From: Chryseobacterium sp. | Lineage (GTDB): Bacteria; Bacteroidota; Bacteroidia; Flavobacteriales; Weeksellaceae | Assembly: GCA_031286615.1 (NCBI GenBank) | Contig: JAITUA010000015.1 | Coordinates: 558,001 to 622,000, forward strand | Reading direction: 5' to 3' | DNA: 64,000 nt | In this document: one piece after another, positions 14,700-22,697 of the stretch | Numbering within the stretch: the first letter of the stretch is position 1 | Layout: the number at the start of each line of letters is the position of its first letter | The notes under the pieces: model-generated | Told to the model about the DNA's origin: nothing | Seen by the model: the letters and a program-made list of their open reading frames with translations, nothing else | The model's database searches: none | Program-made: the position numbers and the translations under genes

Positions 14700-15617
14700 A
14701 TGGGAATAAATAAAATTTCAGTAATTCTTATATTATTATCTATAATAGGCTGTAAAAAAGAAACTATAGAAAAAGAGATACCTACTGTAAAGAATGATAC
14801 TACCAAAATTCAAAAACATCAAATTGATTCAACAGACCACAATAAAATTAATGGTTTTACTAAAGAATCTATTGTTGTAAGTTGTGGTTCAGGATGTGCT
14901 CTTAGTTATTCACCAAAAAGCATTAAGCAGATTGATAACACAATAAAAGTAATATTTGATGTAAAAATGTATGAAGATGATGTCTTAACAGATACTTATG
15001 ATGAGACTTATATTTTTAAATATAATAACTCAAACAAATTAGATAAAATAGAAAAAGAGGGTGAAGGTGAAGATTTTTTTAAGACACTAATACCAGATGC
15101 TCAACAATCATTTTTAGATTTTGGAAATAACTTAATAATAAATAAGAGCGTCGATTTTTCACAAGATAAAAATGAGAATAAATTATCTGAAGAAAAGAAC
15201 TACAATATTTGTGAATTACCTTTTGATTTTGATAATTATTATAATACTTGCTATGATAACGAAAAAGAATGCACAAAAAGATATCCTTCTTATTCATATC
15301 CGGAAAATAAAAATATTCTTGATTATTATGGTATTAATAAATCTCCAACAAAATTCTTTTTATTACCAAAGATTAATGATTTCCAACCTGTAATTTGCGC
15401 ATACACAGATTCTGACATTGAAGGTTACTATTTAATAATTGCCAAAAAAGGTAAATTAATCTCCTCTTTAAAAATAGCGGAAATGGGTGGAGAAACAATT
15501 AATGCTTTTACTATTACAAAAGAAGATGGTGTTGAGCTCTATTCAAAAAAAGAAATGAATGATCAAAAAATTATAAAAAAGAAATATAAAATACAAATGG
15601 ATGGTTTTATAAAATAA
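14700..15617 (+). CDS. lipoprotein of unknown function
   Basis: A 305-residue lipoprotein (MGINKISVILILLSIIGC, Cys about 18, then KKET). The mature protein is acidic and Asn/Lys-rich. A CGSGC motif near residue 63, a Cys/Tyr-rich segment near 185-200 and a C-terminal beta-rich part (GYYLIIAKKGKLISSLKIAE) are visible. No family was recognised. It stands between a terminator and a paralogue of the 8758 lipoprotein, in the lipoprotein-rich tail of the effector island. An orphan immunity protein is the most economical guess, but nothing in the sequence proves it. Confidence 0.6.
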   Translation: MGINKISVILILLSIIGCKKETIEKEIPTVKNDTTKIQKHQIDSTDHNKINGFTKESIVVSCGSGCALSYSPKSIKQIDNTIKVIFDVKMYEDDVLTDTYDETYIFKYNNSNKLDKIEKEGEGEDFFKTLIPDAQQSFLDFGNNLIINKSVDFSQDKNENKLSEEKNYNICELPFDFDNYYNTCYDNEKECTKRYPSYSYPENKNILDYYGINKSPTKFFLLPKINDFQPVICAYTDSDIEGYYLIIAKKGKLISSLKIAEMGGETINAFTITKEDGVELYSKKEMNDQKIIKKKYKIQMDGFIK

Positions 15618-15663
15618 TTTTTTTGATTATAATAAAAAAATAATACTGTAATTGGAAATTTAT

Positions 15664-16125
15664 ATGTTGAAAGAATTTAAGATGAGCCAGAGGAATGAGG
15701 ATAACAAAATTCAACCATGCAGAGAATGTTCGGACGAATGTGGTGAAGAGGTTACAAATAATATAATTGGTCGTTGGAGTATCAATTGTGATAATCCAAT
15801 AGGTATAACAATAAAAGACAATAATGAATTGATTATGACCATTGAACCCAACCAGTATTATGTTCATTTGATAAAAATAGAAGACAAAACTGAAAAAAAT
15901 AATATTAAATATAAATTGAAACAATTTGAAGGTGTAGGAGCCAAAGAGGTCTACTCTGAAGCCTATTTAAATGATAAAGAAGTCGCAGTTATAAAATTTT
16001 TGGGCGGTGATGAAATCGAATTTAATTGGTTAGGATTTTATAATAAAGTAAACAAGCAAAGACAATACACAGAATCTCTCATTAGTAATGAAAATCCTAT
16101 TGTTTTAAAAAAATGTGATGATTAA
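15664..16125 (+). CDS. signal-less paralogue of the 8758 lipoprotein C-terminal domain
   Basis: About 153 residues from the ATG at 15664. Another ATG at 15682 and a TTG at 15652 are alternatives. Residues 38-153 (IIGRWSINCDNP to VLKKCDD) align with residues 180-300 of the lipoprotein at 8758 and share W-x-GFYNK. It has no signal peptide. Its N-terminus instead has a Cys-rich stretch (PCRECSDECGEE). The protein is either a cytoplasmic relic that lost its export signal by truncation or an incompletely imported immunity domain. The domain itself is unnamed as far as I can tell. Confidence 0.58.
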   Translation: MLKEFKMSQRNEDNKIQPCRECSDECGEEVTNNIIGRWSINCDNPIGITIKDNNELIMTIEPNQYYVHLIKIEDKTEKNNIKYKLKQFEGVGAKEVYSEAYLNDKEVAVIKFLGGDEIEFNWLGFYNKVNKQRQYTESLISNENPIVLKKCDD

Positions 16126-16214
16126 AAGTAATATAAAAAATACTAAAGGAAAGGCCACATCCGTTCACCAAGATCATTTTCATTTAGGTTTAAGATAAAA
16201 AGCATAAAAAGTCC

Positions 16215-16535
16215 ATTTTAATTAAAATATCGCTAATATTACTATTTGTATTCGATATTTTTAGCTGTCAAAAGAAAAGTACACTATTAGAGTATCAAAA
16301 TGATGAGCTCATTCAAAACATAGGAATAGGATTAGTCCAAATAATAAATCCAAATGAAAGTATTACTTTATATTCAGATAATACTTTGTCAAAGATTAAA
16401 ACAATAAATCCTAAAATTAGTGCTAATTTTATACCTATTTTGAGTAAGCCAGATTATAATATTTTGTTTTTTGTATGTGTTGAAAAAAAATTTAATTTTT
16501 ATAAAAAAACTAAAATAAAGACCATCTCCATATGA
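16215..16535 (+). pseudogene. lipoprotein remnant lacking a start codon
   Basis: A 106-codon open frame reads a clear lipoprotein signal (ILIKISLILLFVFDIFSC) followed by QKKSTLLEYQND and INPNESITLYSDNTLSKI, ending ISI then TGA. No ATG, GTG or TTG precedes the signal in this frame after the stop at 16191. It is probably a pseudogene, or possibly a gene using ATT. The SDNTLSK segment recalls SH3b-type lipoproteins. The short flanks (16126-16214 and 16536-16619) hold no other coding sequence. Confidence 0.5.
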
Positions 16536-16570
16536 TTTTGAGTTCAAAATAAAAGTTTGAATAAATCGGA

Positions 16571-16601
16571 TTGTATAAATGGAACGTTTATTGTAAATTT
16601 T
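16571..16601 (+). promoter_or_regulatory. candidate promoter of the MNIO operon
   Basis: TTG at 16571-16573, 20 bases, then TAAATTTT at 16594-16601. This is close to the Bacteroidetes -33/-7 form (TTTG and TAnnTTTG), ending 18 bases before the precursor ATG. Confidence 0.35.
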
Positions 16602-16619
16602 ATCTGAAAAAAAGCAATT

Positions 16620-16841
16620 ATGAAAATTCCAGTAGTATTAATGGCAAGTTTATTAGCAGTAGGAGTTTCTGCACAAAGCACTAAGCCTGAAGCTAAATCT
16701 AAAAAGCCTGTAAAAAAAGTAAAAAGAGCAACAACTCCCGACACTGTTGAAAAGAAAAAACCGGGAACTCCTAAACCAATCGTAAAAAAAGATACGCTTG
16801 TTCTTCGTGGCCATGGCTGCCCGGCTTGTGGAATGGGATAA
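16620..16841 (+). CDS. secreted RiPP-like precursor peptide ending in GHGCPACGMG
   Basis: A 73-residue protein. Residues 1-19 are a Sec signal peptide (MKIPVVLMASLLAVGVSAQ). Residues 20-60 are a Lys/Pro/Thr-rich, low-complexity linker. The last ten residues are GHGCPACGMG, with the only two Cys of the protein. The gene ends 3 bases before a DUF692/MNIO gene. MNIO enzymes (MbnB, TglH, ChrH and the bufferin maturases) oxidatively modify Cys-containing precursor peptides. Bufferin precursors likewise carry Sec signals. The CPAC tail is therefore the predicted substrate and core. A copper- or metal-binding product after export is plausible but unproven. Confidence 0.78.
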   Translation: MKIPVVLMASLLAVGVSAQSTKPEAKSKKPVKKVKRATTPDTVEKKKPGTPKPIVKKDTLVLRGHGCPACGMG

Positions 16842-16844
16842 AAG

Positions 16845-17942
16845 ATGAAAAAACCACTGTTAGGAATATCAATGATGGCAGAAGCTGATTTTGTTTCTGC
16901 TGTTTTGCCGTTATTGCATAACAACGCTATTGATGTTCTGGAATGGTCCTTTGATACTCTTTATCACACCAATGAACCGGATTGGCTTCGTGATCTGCTA
17001 AACTTTTATGCAGAAAATAACCGTTTAATAGGACATGGTGTTTATTATTCCCTGTTTGATGCAAGGTGGACAGAAAGGCAGGAACAATGGCTGCAAAAGC
17101 TAAAAGAAGAAGTCAGCTTAAGGAAATACAATCATATCACGGAACATTTTGGTTTCATGAACACCGAAAATTTTCATCAGGGAGTGCCATTGCCGGTATC
17201 TCTGCATCCCAAAACTTTACAGATAGGAAAAGACAGATTGTACAGACTTCAGCAGGCCGTGGATATTCCTGTAGGTATAGAAAATCTGGCTTTTTCATTT
17301 TCTATAGACGATGTAAAGGAACAAGGAGTATTTCTTGATAAACTAACCGAAGATACCAATGGTTTTCTGATTCTTGATCTTCATAATATTTATTGTCAAT
17401 CCTGTAACTTTGAAGTGGATATAGAGGAAATAATTGATCTGTACCCTTTAGATAAGGTAAAAGAGATTCATCTTTCCGGAGGAAGCTGGCAGGAGAGTGT
17501 GTATGGGAAAAAGCAGGTGAGAAGGGATACGCATGATGATGTTATTCCTGAAGAGATTTTTTCTGTTTTACCCTCTGTTTTAGCAAAATGTCAAAATCTG
17601 GAATATATTATTATTGAAAGGTTGGGGCATACGTTGAAAACAGAAGAGGATAAAGAAAATTTCCTAAATGATTTCAATAAAGTTAAAAGAATAACCGAAG
17701 CTTCAGATTGGAAAAGGAAAGAAAAGAGCAGCTGGGACAAACGGCAAATACAACTTTCAGAAAAACCTTTAGAAGATCTGGTTTTATTCGAAGAGCAATC
17801 GAGGCTTACCAGGCTTCTTTTTGATGGGGCAGGAGCAGAAGGCATTAAAGATCAGGATTTTCATTATTTTAAAACAGAGAACTGGGACCCGGAAATGATT
17901 CTTACGGCCCAGAATATTATTAAAAAATGGAATCCTTATTAA
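16845..17942 (+). CDS. DUF692/MNIO-family peptide-modifying oxidase with C-terminal extension
   Basis: A 365-residue soluble protein. Residues 1-280 fit the DUF692 TIM barrel that houses two or three irons. Candidate ligand-bearing motifs are GHGVYYS (His64), HITEHFGF (His97, Glu100, His101), GIENLAFSF (Glu146, Asn147), LDLHNIY (Asp178, His180), EIHLSGG (His209), DTHDD (Asp228, His230, Asp231) and IIIERLG (Glu258). Family members oxidise Cys or Asn in precursor peptides. Residues about 295-365 are an additional helical region (FEEQSRLTRLLFDG, WDPEMILTAQNIIKKW) beyond the usual family length. It may replace the separate partner protein (MbnC, TglI or ChrI type) that is absent here. The preceding gene encodes the presumed substrate. 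Confidence 0.85.
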   Translation: MKKPLLGISMMAEADFVSAVLPLLHNNAIDVLEWSFDTLYHTNEPDWLRDLLNFYAENNRLIGHGVYYSLFDARWTERQEQWLQKLKEEVSLRKYNHITEHFGFMNTENFHQGVPLPVSLHPKTLQIGKDRLYRLQQAVDIPVGIENLAFSFSIDDVKEQGVFLDKLTEDTNGFLILDLHNIYCQSCNFEVDIEEIIDLYPLDKVKEIHLSGGSWQESVYGKKQVRRDTHDDVIPEEIFSVLPSVLAKCQNLEYIIIERLGHTLKTEEDKENFLNDFNKVKRITEASDWKRKEKSSWDKRQIQLSEKPLEDLVLFEEQSRLTRLLFDGAGAEGIKDQDFHYFKTENWDPEMILTAQNIIKKWNPY

Positions 17943-17971
17943 TTCTATCCTGATAACCAAAATCAAAATAT

Positions 17972-18463
17972 ATGAAAATGACAACACTAGTATTGATCAT
18001 TACTGTTGTCCTCACTGCTCTGATAGGAGGACTTTTCTATGCTTATTCATGTTCTGTAGTTCTCGGACTGGGAAAACTCTCTGATGTGGAATATCTTAAA
18101 GCTATGCAGAACATCAACCGGGAAATTCTGAATCCGGTTTTTTTCATAAGTTTTATGGGAACAGCGATTCTCCTTCCGGTATCTGCCTTTTTGTTCCGCG
18201 GACATCAGTCTGTTTTTATTTTTCTCGTGCTGGCATCGCTGGCTTATCTCATCGGGGTTTTTGGAGTAACAGTTGCCGGAAATGTCCCGATGAATGATGC
18301 ATTGGATAAGTTTGATATTTCCAGTTCTACAACAGAAGCGATCAGGCAGATGCGTGATAATTTTGAAAACAGATGGAATTTTCTGAATAATATAAGAACT
18401 GTTTTTTCTGTCGTTTCAATCATTTTTGTAGTCTGTGCCTGTATTTGGAACAGGGAAGTGTAA
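17972..18463 (+). CDS. DUF1772 (anthrone oxygenase-like) membrane protein
   Basis: A 163-residue protein with four predicted membrane helices (about 5-26, 54-74, 80-102, 140-160). Between them are the DUF1772-type segments ALIGGLFYAYSCSVV, NPVFF, NVPMNDAL and WNFLNNIRTVFS. DUF1772 includes fungal anthrone oxygenases and many bacterial proteins without known function. It starts 29 bases after the MNIO gene on the same strand and before a strong terminator, so it is probably co-transcribed. It might assist the redox chemistry or export of the peptide, but this link rests only on position. Confidence 0.75.
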   Translation: MKMTTLVLIITVVLTALIGGLFYAYSCSVVLGLGKLSDVEYLKAMQNINREILNPVFFISFMGTAILLPVSAFLFRGHQSVFIFLVLASLAYLIGVFGVTVAGNVPMNDALDKFDISSSTTEAIRQMRDNFENRWNFLNNIRTVFSVVSIIFVVCACIWNREV

Positions 18464-18634
18464 AAAGATTCCGAATAGGTGAAAATACTTAATGACAGAT
18501 TCAGTATTTCTACGGATGTATGTGTACTGTTTTATTCAGATATTTGTAATGTTAGTAAGACAAAACAGCTTTTTAACATTTTCAAAATGTTGGAAAAAAA
18601 TTTATAACCACGAAGACTTCATTTCAAACAAGAG

Positions 18635-18667
18635 AAAAGGCAGCCATTGGCTGCCTTTTGTTTTTTT
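18635..18667. terminator. strong bidirectional terminator
   Basis: Perfect 11-bp stem AAAAGGCAGCC/GGCTGCCTTTT with an ATT loop and a T-run, between the converging DUF1772 and rpe genes. The stretch 18464-18634 holds no other feature that I can support. Confidence 0.85.
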
Positions 18668-18683
18668 ATGATAAAGATACTTA

Positions 18684-19334
18684 TTAAATCTTCAGAAGCT
18701 CAATAGTTCTCTCAGGGCTTTCTGTAGAGAAAACAGCATTTCCTGCAACAAGAACATCCGCTCCGGCCTCGAAAAGCTTAGAAGCATTATCAAGATTCAC
18801 TCCACCATCAATTTCGATAAGTGCCGTAGAGTTGTTGCTTAAAATAAGATCTTTGGTTTCAGCAATCTTTTTGTAAGTGTTTTCAATGAATTTCTGTCCT
18901 CCAAATCCGGGATTTACACTCATTAACAATACCAGATCCACATCTGCAATGATGTCCTCAAGCATTAATACAGGAGTGGAAGGGTTCAAAACAACACCTG
19001 CTTTTACTCCTTTACTCTGAATGTGGTGAATCGTTCTGTGAAGATGTGTACATGCTTCGTAATGAACGGAAATAAGATCTGCACCATGATTGATAAATTC
19101 ATCAACATATTTCTCAGGTTCCACAATCATCAGGTGAACATCTACAAATTTTTTGGCATGCTGCTGAACGGTTTTCATTACCGGAAAACCAAATGAAATG
19201 TTGGGTACAAAACGGCCGTCCATTACATCAATGTGGAACCAGTCGGCCTGAGAATTATTCAGCATTTCAATATCTCTTTGCAGATTCCCAAAGTCTGCTG
19301 ATAAAAGGGATGGAGCAATAAGCTTCGTTTTCAT
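18684..19334 (-). CDS. rpe: ribulose-phosphate 3-epimerase
   Basis: A 216-residue TIM-barrel enzyme that interconverts ribulose-5-phosphate and xylulose-5-phosphate in the pentose phosphate pathway. Family motifs are complete: APSLLSADFGNL at the start, HIDVMDGRFVPN with a metal-binding His and the catalytic Asp, DVHLMI, the conserved SVNPGFGGQKF loop and EIDGGVN near the phosphate site. Length and ends match the family. It is a single gene on the minus strand, with a long spacer (118 bases) to the upstream M42 peptidase gene. Confidence 0.96.
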   Translation of the reverse strand: MKTKLIAPSLLSADFGNLQRDIEMLNNSQADWFHIDVMDGRFVPNISFGFPVMKTVQQHAKKFVDVHLMIVEPEKYVDEFINHGADLISVHYEACTHLHRTIHHIQSKGVKAGVVLNPSTPVLMLEDIIADVDLVLLMSVNPGFGGQKFIENTYKKIAETKDLILSNNSTALIEIDGGVNLDNASKLFEAGADVLVAGNAVFSTESPERTIELLKI

Positions 19335-19452
19335 TTTTACTTTATATTAGATATTTAGAGTCAGGAACCAAGAACCAAAATAGGTTGAAAACAGATGTTT
19401 TTGTTTGCATATTTTGAATATCTTGAATCTTGTGTCTGGTATCTTGATTCTA

Positions 19453-20526
19453 CTAATGATACTTCAGTTTCATTTCCGGCTTGATCTTAAGGACTGTTTC
19501 ATAGATAAGCTTGATGACATTAGCTACATCTTCCTTAGACACCATTTCTACCGTAGTATGCATATAACGCAAAGGTAAGGAAATTAAAGCACTTGGTACT
19601 CCGCCGTTGGAATGGGCAAAAGCATCAGTATCAGTTCCTGTAGCTCTGCTTGCCGCCGCTCTTTGGAAAGGAATTTTTTTAGTTTTTGCCGTATCAATAA
19701 TCAATTCTCTGATCGTATGATGAACACTCGGAGCAAAAAATACTACCGGCCCTGCACCACATTTCTGATCTCCTTCTTTTTTCTTTTCAATCATTGGAGT
19801 TGTAGTGTCGTGGGTTACGTCTGTTACAATGGCAATATTTGGCTTGATGGTATCAGCAATCATGTCTGCTCCGTATAAACCTACTTCTTCCTGTACGGAA
19901 TTGGTAATATAAAGCCCAAAAGGGATAGATTTTTTATTTTCCTTTAGAAGTCTTGCCACTTCAGCAATCATGAAACCTCCGATTCTGTTGTCCAGTGCTC
20001 TGCAGACAAAATATCTGTCATTCATTTCAAAGAATTCGTCTGGGTAAGTAATCATACATCCTACAAAGATTCCCATTTCTTCCACTTCTTTTTTTGAAGT
20101 AGCGCCACAGTCGATGAAGATATTCTCGATTTTCGGAGTAGGCTCATTCTGATTCGTTCTCGTGTGAATAGCCGGCCATCCGAATACTCCTTTTACGATC
20201 CCGTTTTCTCCGTGAATATGTACCACTTTTGAAGGAGCTATCGTTTGATCGGAACCTCCGTTTCTGATCACATAGATTAATCCGTCATCGGTAATATAAT
20301 TGACGTACCATGAAATTTCATCAGCATGTGCTTCAATCACTACTTTAAATTCAGCTTCCGGATTGATGATCCCATAACAGGTTCCATAATGATCTACTTC
20401 TATTTTGTCAACATAGGGTCTGATATAGTCCATCCAGACTTCCTGTCCTTTGTGTTCATAACCTGTTGGAGATGAAGTGTTTAAATATTTTTCTAAAAAT
20501 TTCAAAGATTTCTTTTCAAATTTCAT
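19453..20526 (-). CDS. M42-family metallopeptidase (glutamyl aminopeptidase-like)
   Basis: A 357-residue cytosolic dinuclear metallopeptidase of clan MH. The fold markers are SPTGYEHKG near the start, AHADEISWYV (metal-binding His and Asp), ALDNRIGG, QEEVGLYGAD (catalytic Glu pair) and ASRATGTDTDAFAHSNGG near the end. M42 enzymes form tetrahedral dodecamers that trim peptides and are sometimes annotated as endoglucanase CelM. There is no signal peptide. It is divergent from the DUF4294 gene, with only a short shared upstream region. Confidence 0.92.
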   Translation of the reverse strand: MKFEKKSLKFLEKYLNTSSPTGYEHKGQEVWMDYIRPYVDKIEVDHYGTCYGIINPEAEFKVVIEAHADEISWYVNYITDDGLIYVIRNGGSDQTIAPSKVVHIHGENGIVKGVFGWPAIHTRTNQNEPTPKIENIFIDCGATSKKEVEEMGIFVGCMITYPDEFFEMNDRYFVCRALDNRIGGFMIAEVARLLKENKKSIPFGLYITNSVQEEVGLYGADMIADTIKPNIAIVTDVTHDTTTPMIEKKKEGDQKCGAGPVVFFAPSVHHTIRELIIDTAKTKKIPFQRAAASRATGTDTDAFAHSNGGVPSALISLPLRYMHTTVEMVSKEDVANVIKLIYETVLKIKPEMKLKYH

Positions 20527-20577
20527 AAAAAGGAATGATTTTTGCGTTTAATTTTTCTTCTTATAAGTGTAAAAATA

Positions 20578-21282
20578 ATGAATTTTAGTAAGATTATCTG
20601 CCTTTTTATTTTCTTTTTTGGAGTCAGTGTTTTTGGCCAAAAGGATGGTGTAGTGGCAAAACCACTCAATCAATATCCGGCTGAATCATTGAAGACAGAT
20701 GAATTTGGAAATAAATATTATTATGACGAGCAGCAAAAAGTCAAGATTTATGAAATCAACGGCGAGCCTGTGGTTGTATTAGACGAGTTGGTTTTGGTTA
20801 ATAAACCGAGATTTAATAATCAACTGGATAAAAATTACTACTATTTTCTGAATAAAAAGCTGTACAGAGTATATCCGTTATTTGTTACCGCATTACAGCA
20901 GTACAGAGATATCCAGAAAGATATGAATGATATGGATAGTAAAGCTAAAAGAAAATTTGTAAGAGAAAGACAGAATATGCTGGCCGATCAGTATGAAAAA
21001 CAGCTGAGAGATCTTACAACTACCGAAGGACAGGTTTTTGCAAAGCTAATGAACAGGGCTACCGGAAAAAATGTCTTTGAAATCATCAAAGAACTGAGAG
21101 GCGGATGGAGTGCTTTCTGGTGGAATGTAAAAGGAAAAATGGCCGATATTGATCTGAAAGACCACTACGATCCACACAAAAACAGAACTGATGAATTTGT
21201 AGAGTCATTGCTTCAGTCTAACTGGAATTCAGGGTATCTGCAGCCTTACCCGGGAGCAAACGATTTTAAAGTCAAGAAATAA
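20578..21282 (+). CDS. secreted DUF4294-type protein
   Basis: About 234 residues from the ATG at 20578. A start at 20542 would add a second hydrophobic stretch in front of the real signal peptide (FSKIICLFIFFFGVSVFGQ). The mature protein has YYYDEQQKVKIYEINGEPVVVLDE and a helical middle with VYPLFVTALQQYRDI. These are features of DUF4294, a Bacteroidetes-specific family without a known function. It ends in a WWNVKGK-containing helix and a basic tail. It stands alone and ends 4 bases before a perfect hairpin. Confidence 0.78.
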   Translation: MNFSKIICLFIFFFGVSVFGQKDGVVAKPLNQYPAESLKTDEFGNKYYYDEQQKVKIYEINGEPVVVLDELVLVNKPRFNNQLDKNYYYFLNKKLYRVYPLFVTALQQYRDIQKDMNDMDSKAKRKFVRERQNMLADQYEKQLRDLTTTEGQVFAKLMNRATGKNVFEIIKELRGGWSAFWWNVKGKMADIDLKDHYDPHKNRTDEFVESLLQSNWNSGYLQPYPGANDFKVKK

Positions 21283-21285
21283 TAT

Positions 21286-21315
21286 AAATTCCTGTAAGAA
21301 TACTTACAGGAATTT
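21286..21315. terminator. bidirectional terminator between converging genes
   Basis: 13-bp perfect stem AAATTCCTGTAAG/CTTACAGGAATTT followed by T-rich sequence. It overlaps the last codons of the minus-strand Nudix gene. Confidence 0.82.
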
Positions 21316-21720
21316 TTCTTTTAATTTATCAAATACAATCTTATCTATCGGAAGAGGAAAAGGATTGTCTGGTCTGTCTATATCAATCCACTCTGTTTTT
21401 TCGATGCAGGGATCCATGATAATAAAATCTTCTTCATTCACTATGTCTACTATATAATATATGGTAAGAAGCTGCTCGTTTTCTTTGAATCGTGAAACCA
21501 GAAAGTTTTCCTGAGTATAAAAATGTTCCAGGACATTGATCTGTACATTCAACTCTTCATCAAACTCACGATGCAGGCATTCCAGTACTCCTTCACCATA
21601 TTCCAATCCGCCACCCGGAAATTTCATTAAAGGTTCGCCGGCATATTCTTCAAATAAAGTAAGAACTTGTTTATCTTTTACTGCACACGCATACACTCTA
21701 ATGTTGATCTTATCTATCAT
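21304..21720 (-). CDS. Nudix hydrolase
   Basis: A 138-residue enzyme with a complete Nudix box, GGLEYGEGVLECLHREFDEEL (G-x5-E-x7-RE-x2-EE), at about residues 37-57. This binds Mg2+ and cleaves a nucleoside diphosphate linked to another moiety. The substrate cannot be told from the sequence. The N-terminus (KINIRVYACAVKDKQVL) is a standard first strand. The 3' end overlaps the terminator shared with the DUF4294 gene. Confidence 0.88.
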   Translation of the reverse strand: MIDKINIRVYACAVKDKQVLTLFEEYAGEPLMKFPGGGLEYGEGVLECLHREFDEELNVQINVLEHFYTQENFLVSRFKENEQLLTIYYIVDIVNEEDFIIMDPCIEKTEWIDIDRPDNPFPLPIDKIVFDKLKEKFL

Positions 21721-21769
21721 ATATATAATGTATAATATTTGTATAGCTAATGTAAGGAATTTTGTTGAG

Positions 21770-21937
21770 AAAAAGCTGGAGGTTGGAAGCTCGAAGCTGG
21801 AAGTTTAATACTATCTATTTTTAATAATATTTAATCAGCGTATCTTATTATATATTAGTTATTATTTTAAAATAAAAAATCAATATTAATAGAATAGCCG
21901 GTTGTAAACATCCTGCTTCCATCCTCAGGCTTCCATT
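21770..21937. repeat. dispersed purine-rich repeat arms in inverted orientation
   Basis: The stretch 21775-21806 is built of GGAAGCT/GGAGGTT units (GCTGGAGG, TTGGAAGCTCGAAGCTGGAAG). The stretch 21911-21936 carries the same kind of sequence on the opposite strand (GCTTCCATCCTCAGGCTTCC). AT-rich DNA lies between them. Similar GGAAGCTGGAAG tracts are common between flavobacterial genes. No gene is present in 21721-21937. Confidence 0.45.
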
Positions 21938-22612
21938 CTATAATTTAATTGCATTGATCATCTCTCTCTTTCCCGGAGGTCCCTGTTTTTTTTCTACCTG
22001 GAAATTCAGCTCCTGAAGAATTCTTCTTACACTGCCTTTAGAAGAGTAGGTGGTTAATAATCCGTTAATGGCCATTTTGTCAGAAACCAGTTCAAATAAT
22101 GGCTTTTCCCACAGATCAGGCTGCACTCTGGCACCGAAACAATCAAAATAAACAAGATTGATTTTAGGCAGATCGATGTCTTTTAGGTCAAAAAAATCAC
22201 ATTCTATCTTTTTAAGGTTGAATCCACTAATGATTTCAACTGACTTTTCCCAATCTGCCAGATGAATTTTCTGATAAATATTTTTAAACTCAGGGTTGTC
22301 AAAATGTTCAAAGTATGCCAAATCCTTAACTTCGGATTCATTTATGGGGTATTTTTCAAGCGAAAAATAATTGATGACATGATTTTTGTCAGTTTTTAAA
22401 TATTCATTAATTGTTACCAAAACATTCAAACCTGTTCCAAAACCGAGTTCTAAAATATTAATTTCGCAATCATTTATCAAATTCAATCCATTTTTAATAA
22501 ACACATGTTCAGCTTCCTGAAGTGCTCCATGATGAGAATGGTAGTTTTCATTTAATTCATTGATAAACAGTGTTTTACTACCATCGTTTGTGGTCTTAAT
22601 CTCTCTTTTCAA
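21938..22612 (-). CDS. mnmD: tRNA (5-methylaminomethyl-2-thiouridine)-methyltransferase MnmD
   Basis: A 224-residue SAM-dependent methyltransferase. It finishes the mnm5s2U34 modification of the tRNA wobble position by methylating nm5 (MnmD, the stand-alone form of the MnmC methyltransferase domain). Markers are DGSKTLFINELNENYHS and GALQEAEHVF near the start, the SAM loop ILELGFGTGLN, a C-terminal VYFDCFGARVQPDLWE, and TTYSSKGSVRRIL with KKQGPPGKREM. It lacks the FAD oxidase domain of the fused enterobacterial MnmC, as expected for MnmD. Confidence 0.93.
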   Translation of the reverse strand: MKREIKTTNDGSKTLFINELNENYHSHHGALQEAEHVFIKNGLNLINDCEINILELGFGTGLNVLVTINEYLKTDKNHVINYFSLEKYPINESEVKDLAYFEHFDNPEFKNIYQKIHLADWEKSVEIISGFNLKKIECDFFDLKDIDLPKINLVYFDCFGARVQPDLWEKPLFELVSDKMAINGLLTTYSSKGSVRRILQELNFQVEKKQGPPGKREMINAIKL

Positions 22613-22697
22613 GCTATTTTTTTGTCAAATTTACTCTAAAATTTTTATATTTAGAAAATTATGTTAAATTTGTAGAACATCGTAAAAATTTTAAAAA

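Noticed and set aside
19335-19452. Possible small gene between rpe and the M42 peptidase
   Set aside because: No start with a credible frame. The sequence resembles low-complexity flavobacterial spacer repeats (TCTTGAATCTTG type).
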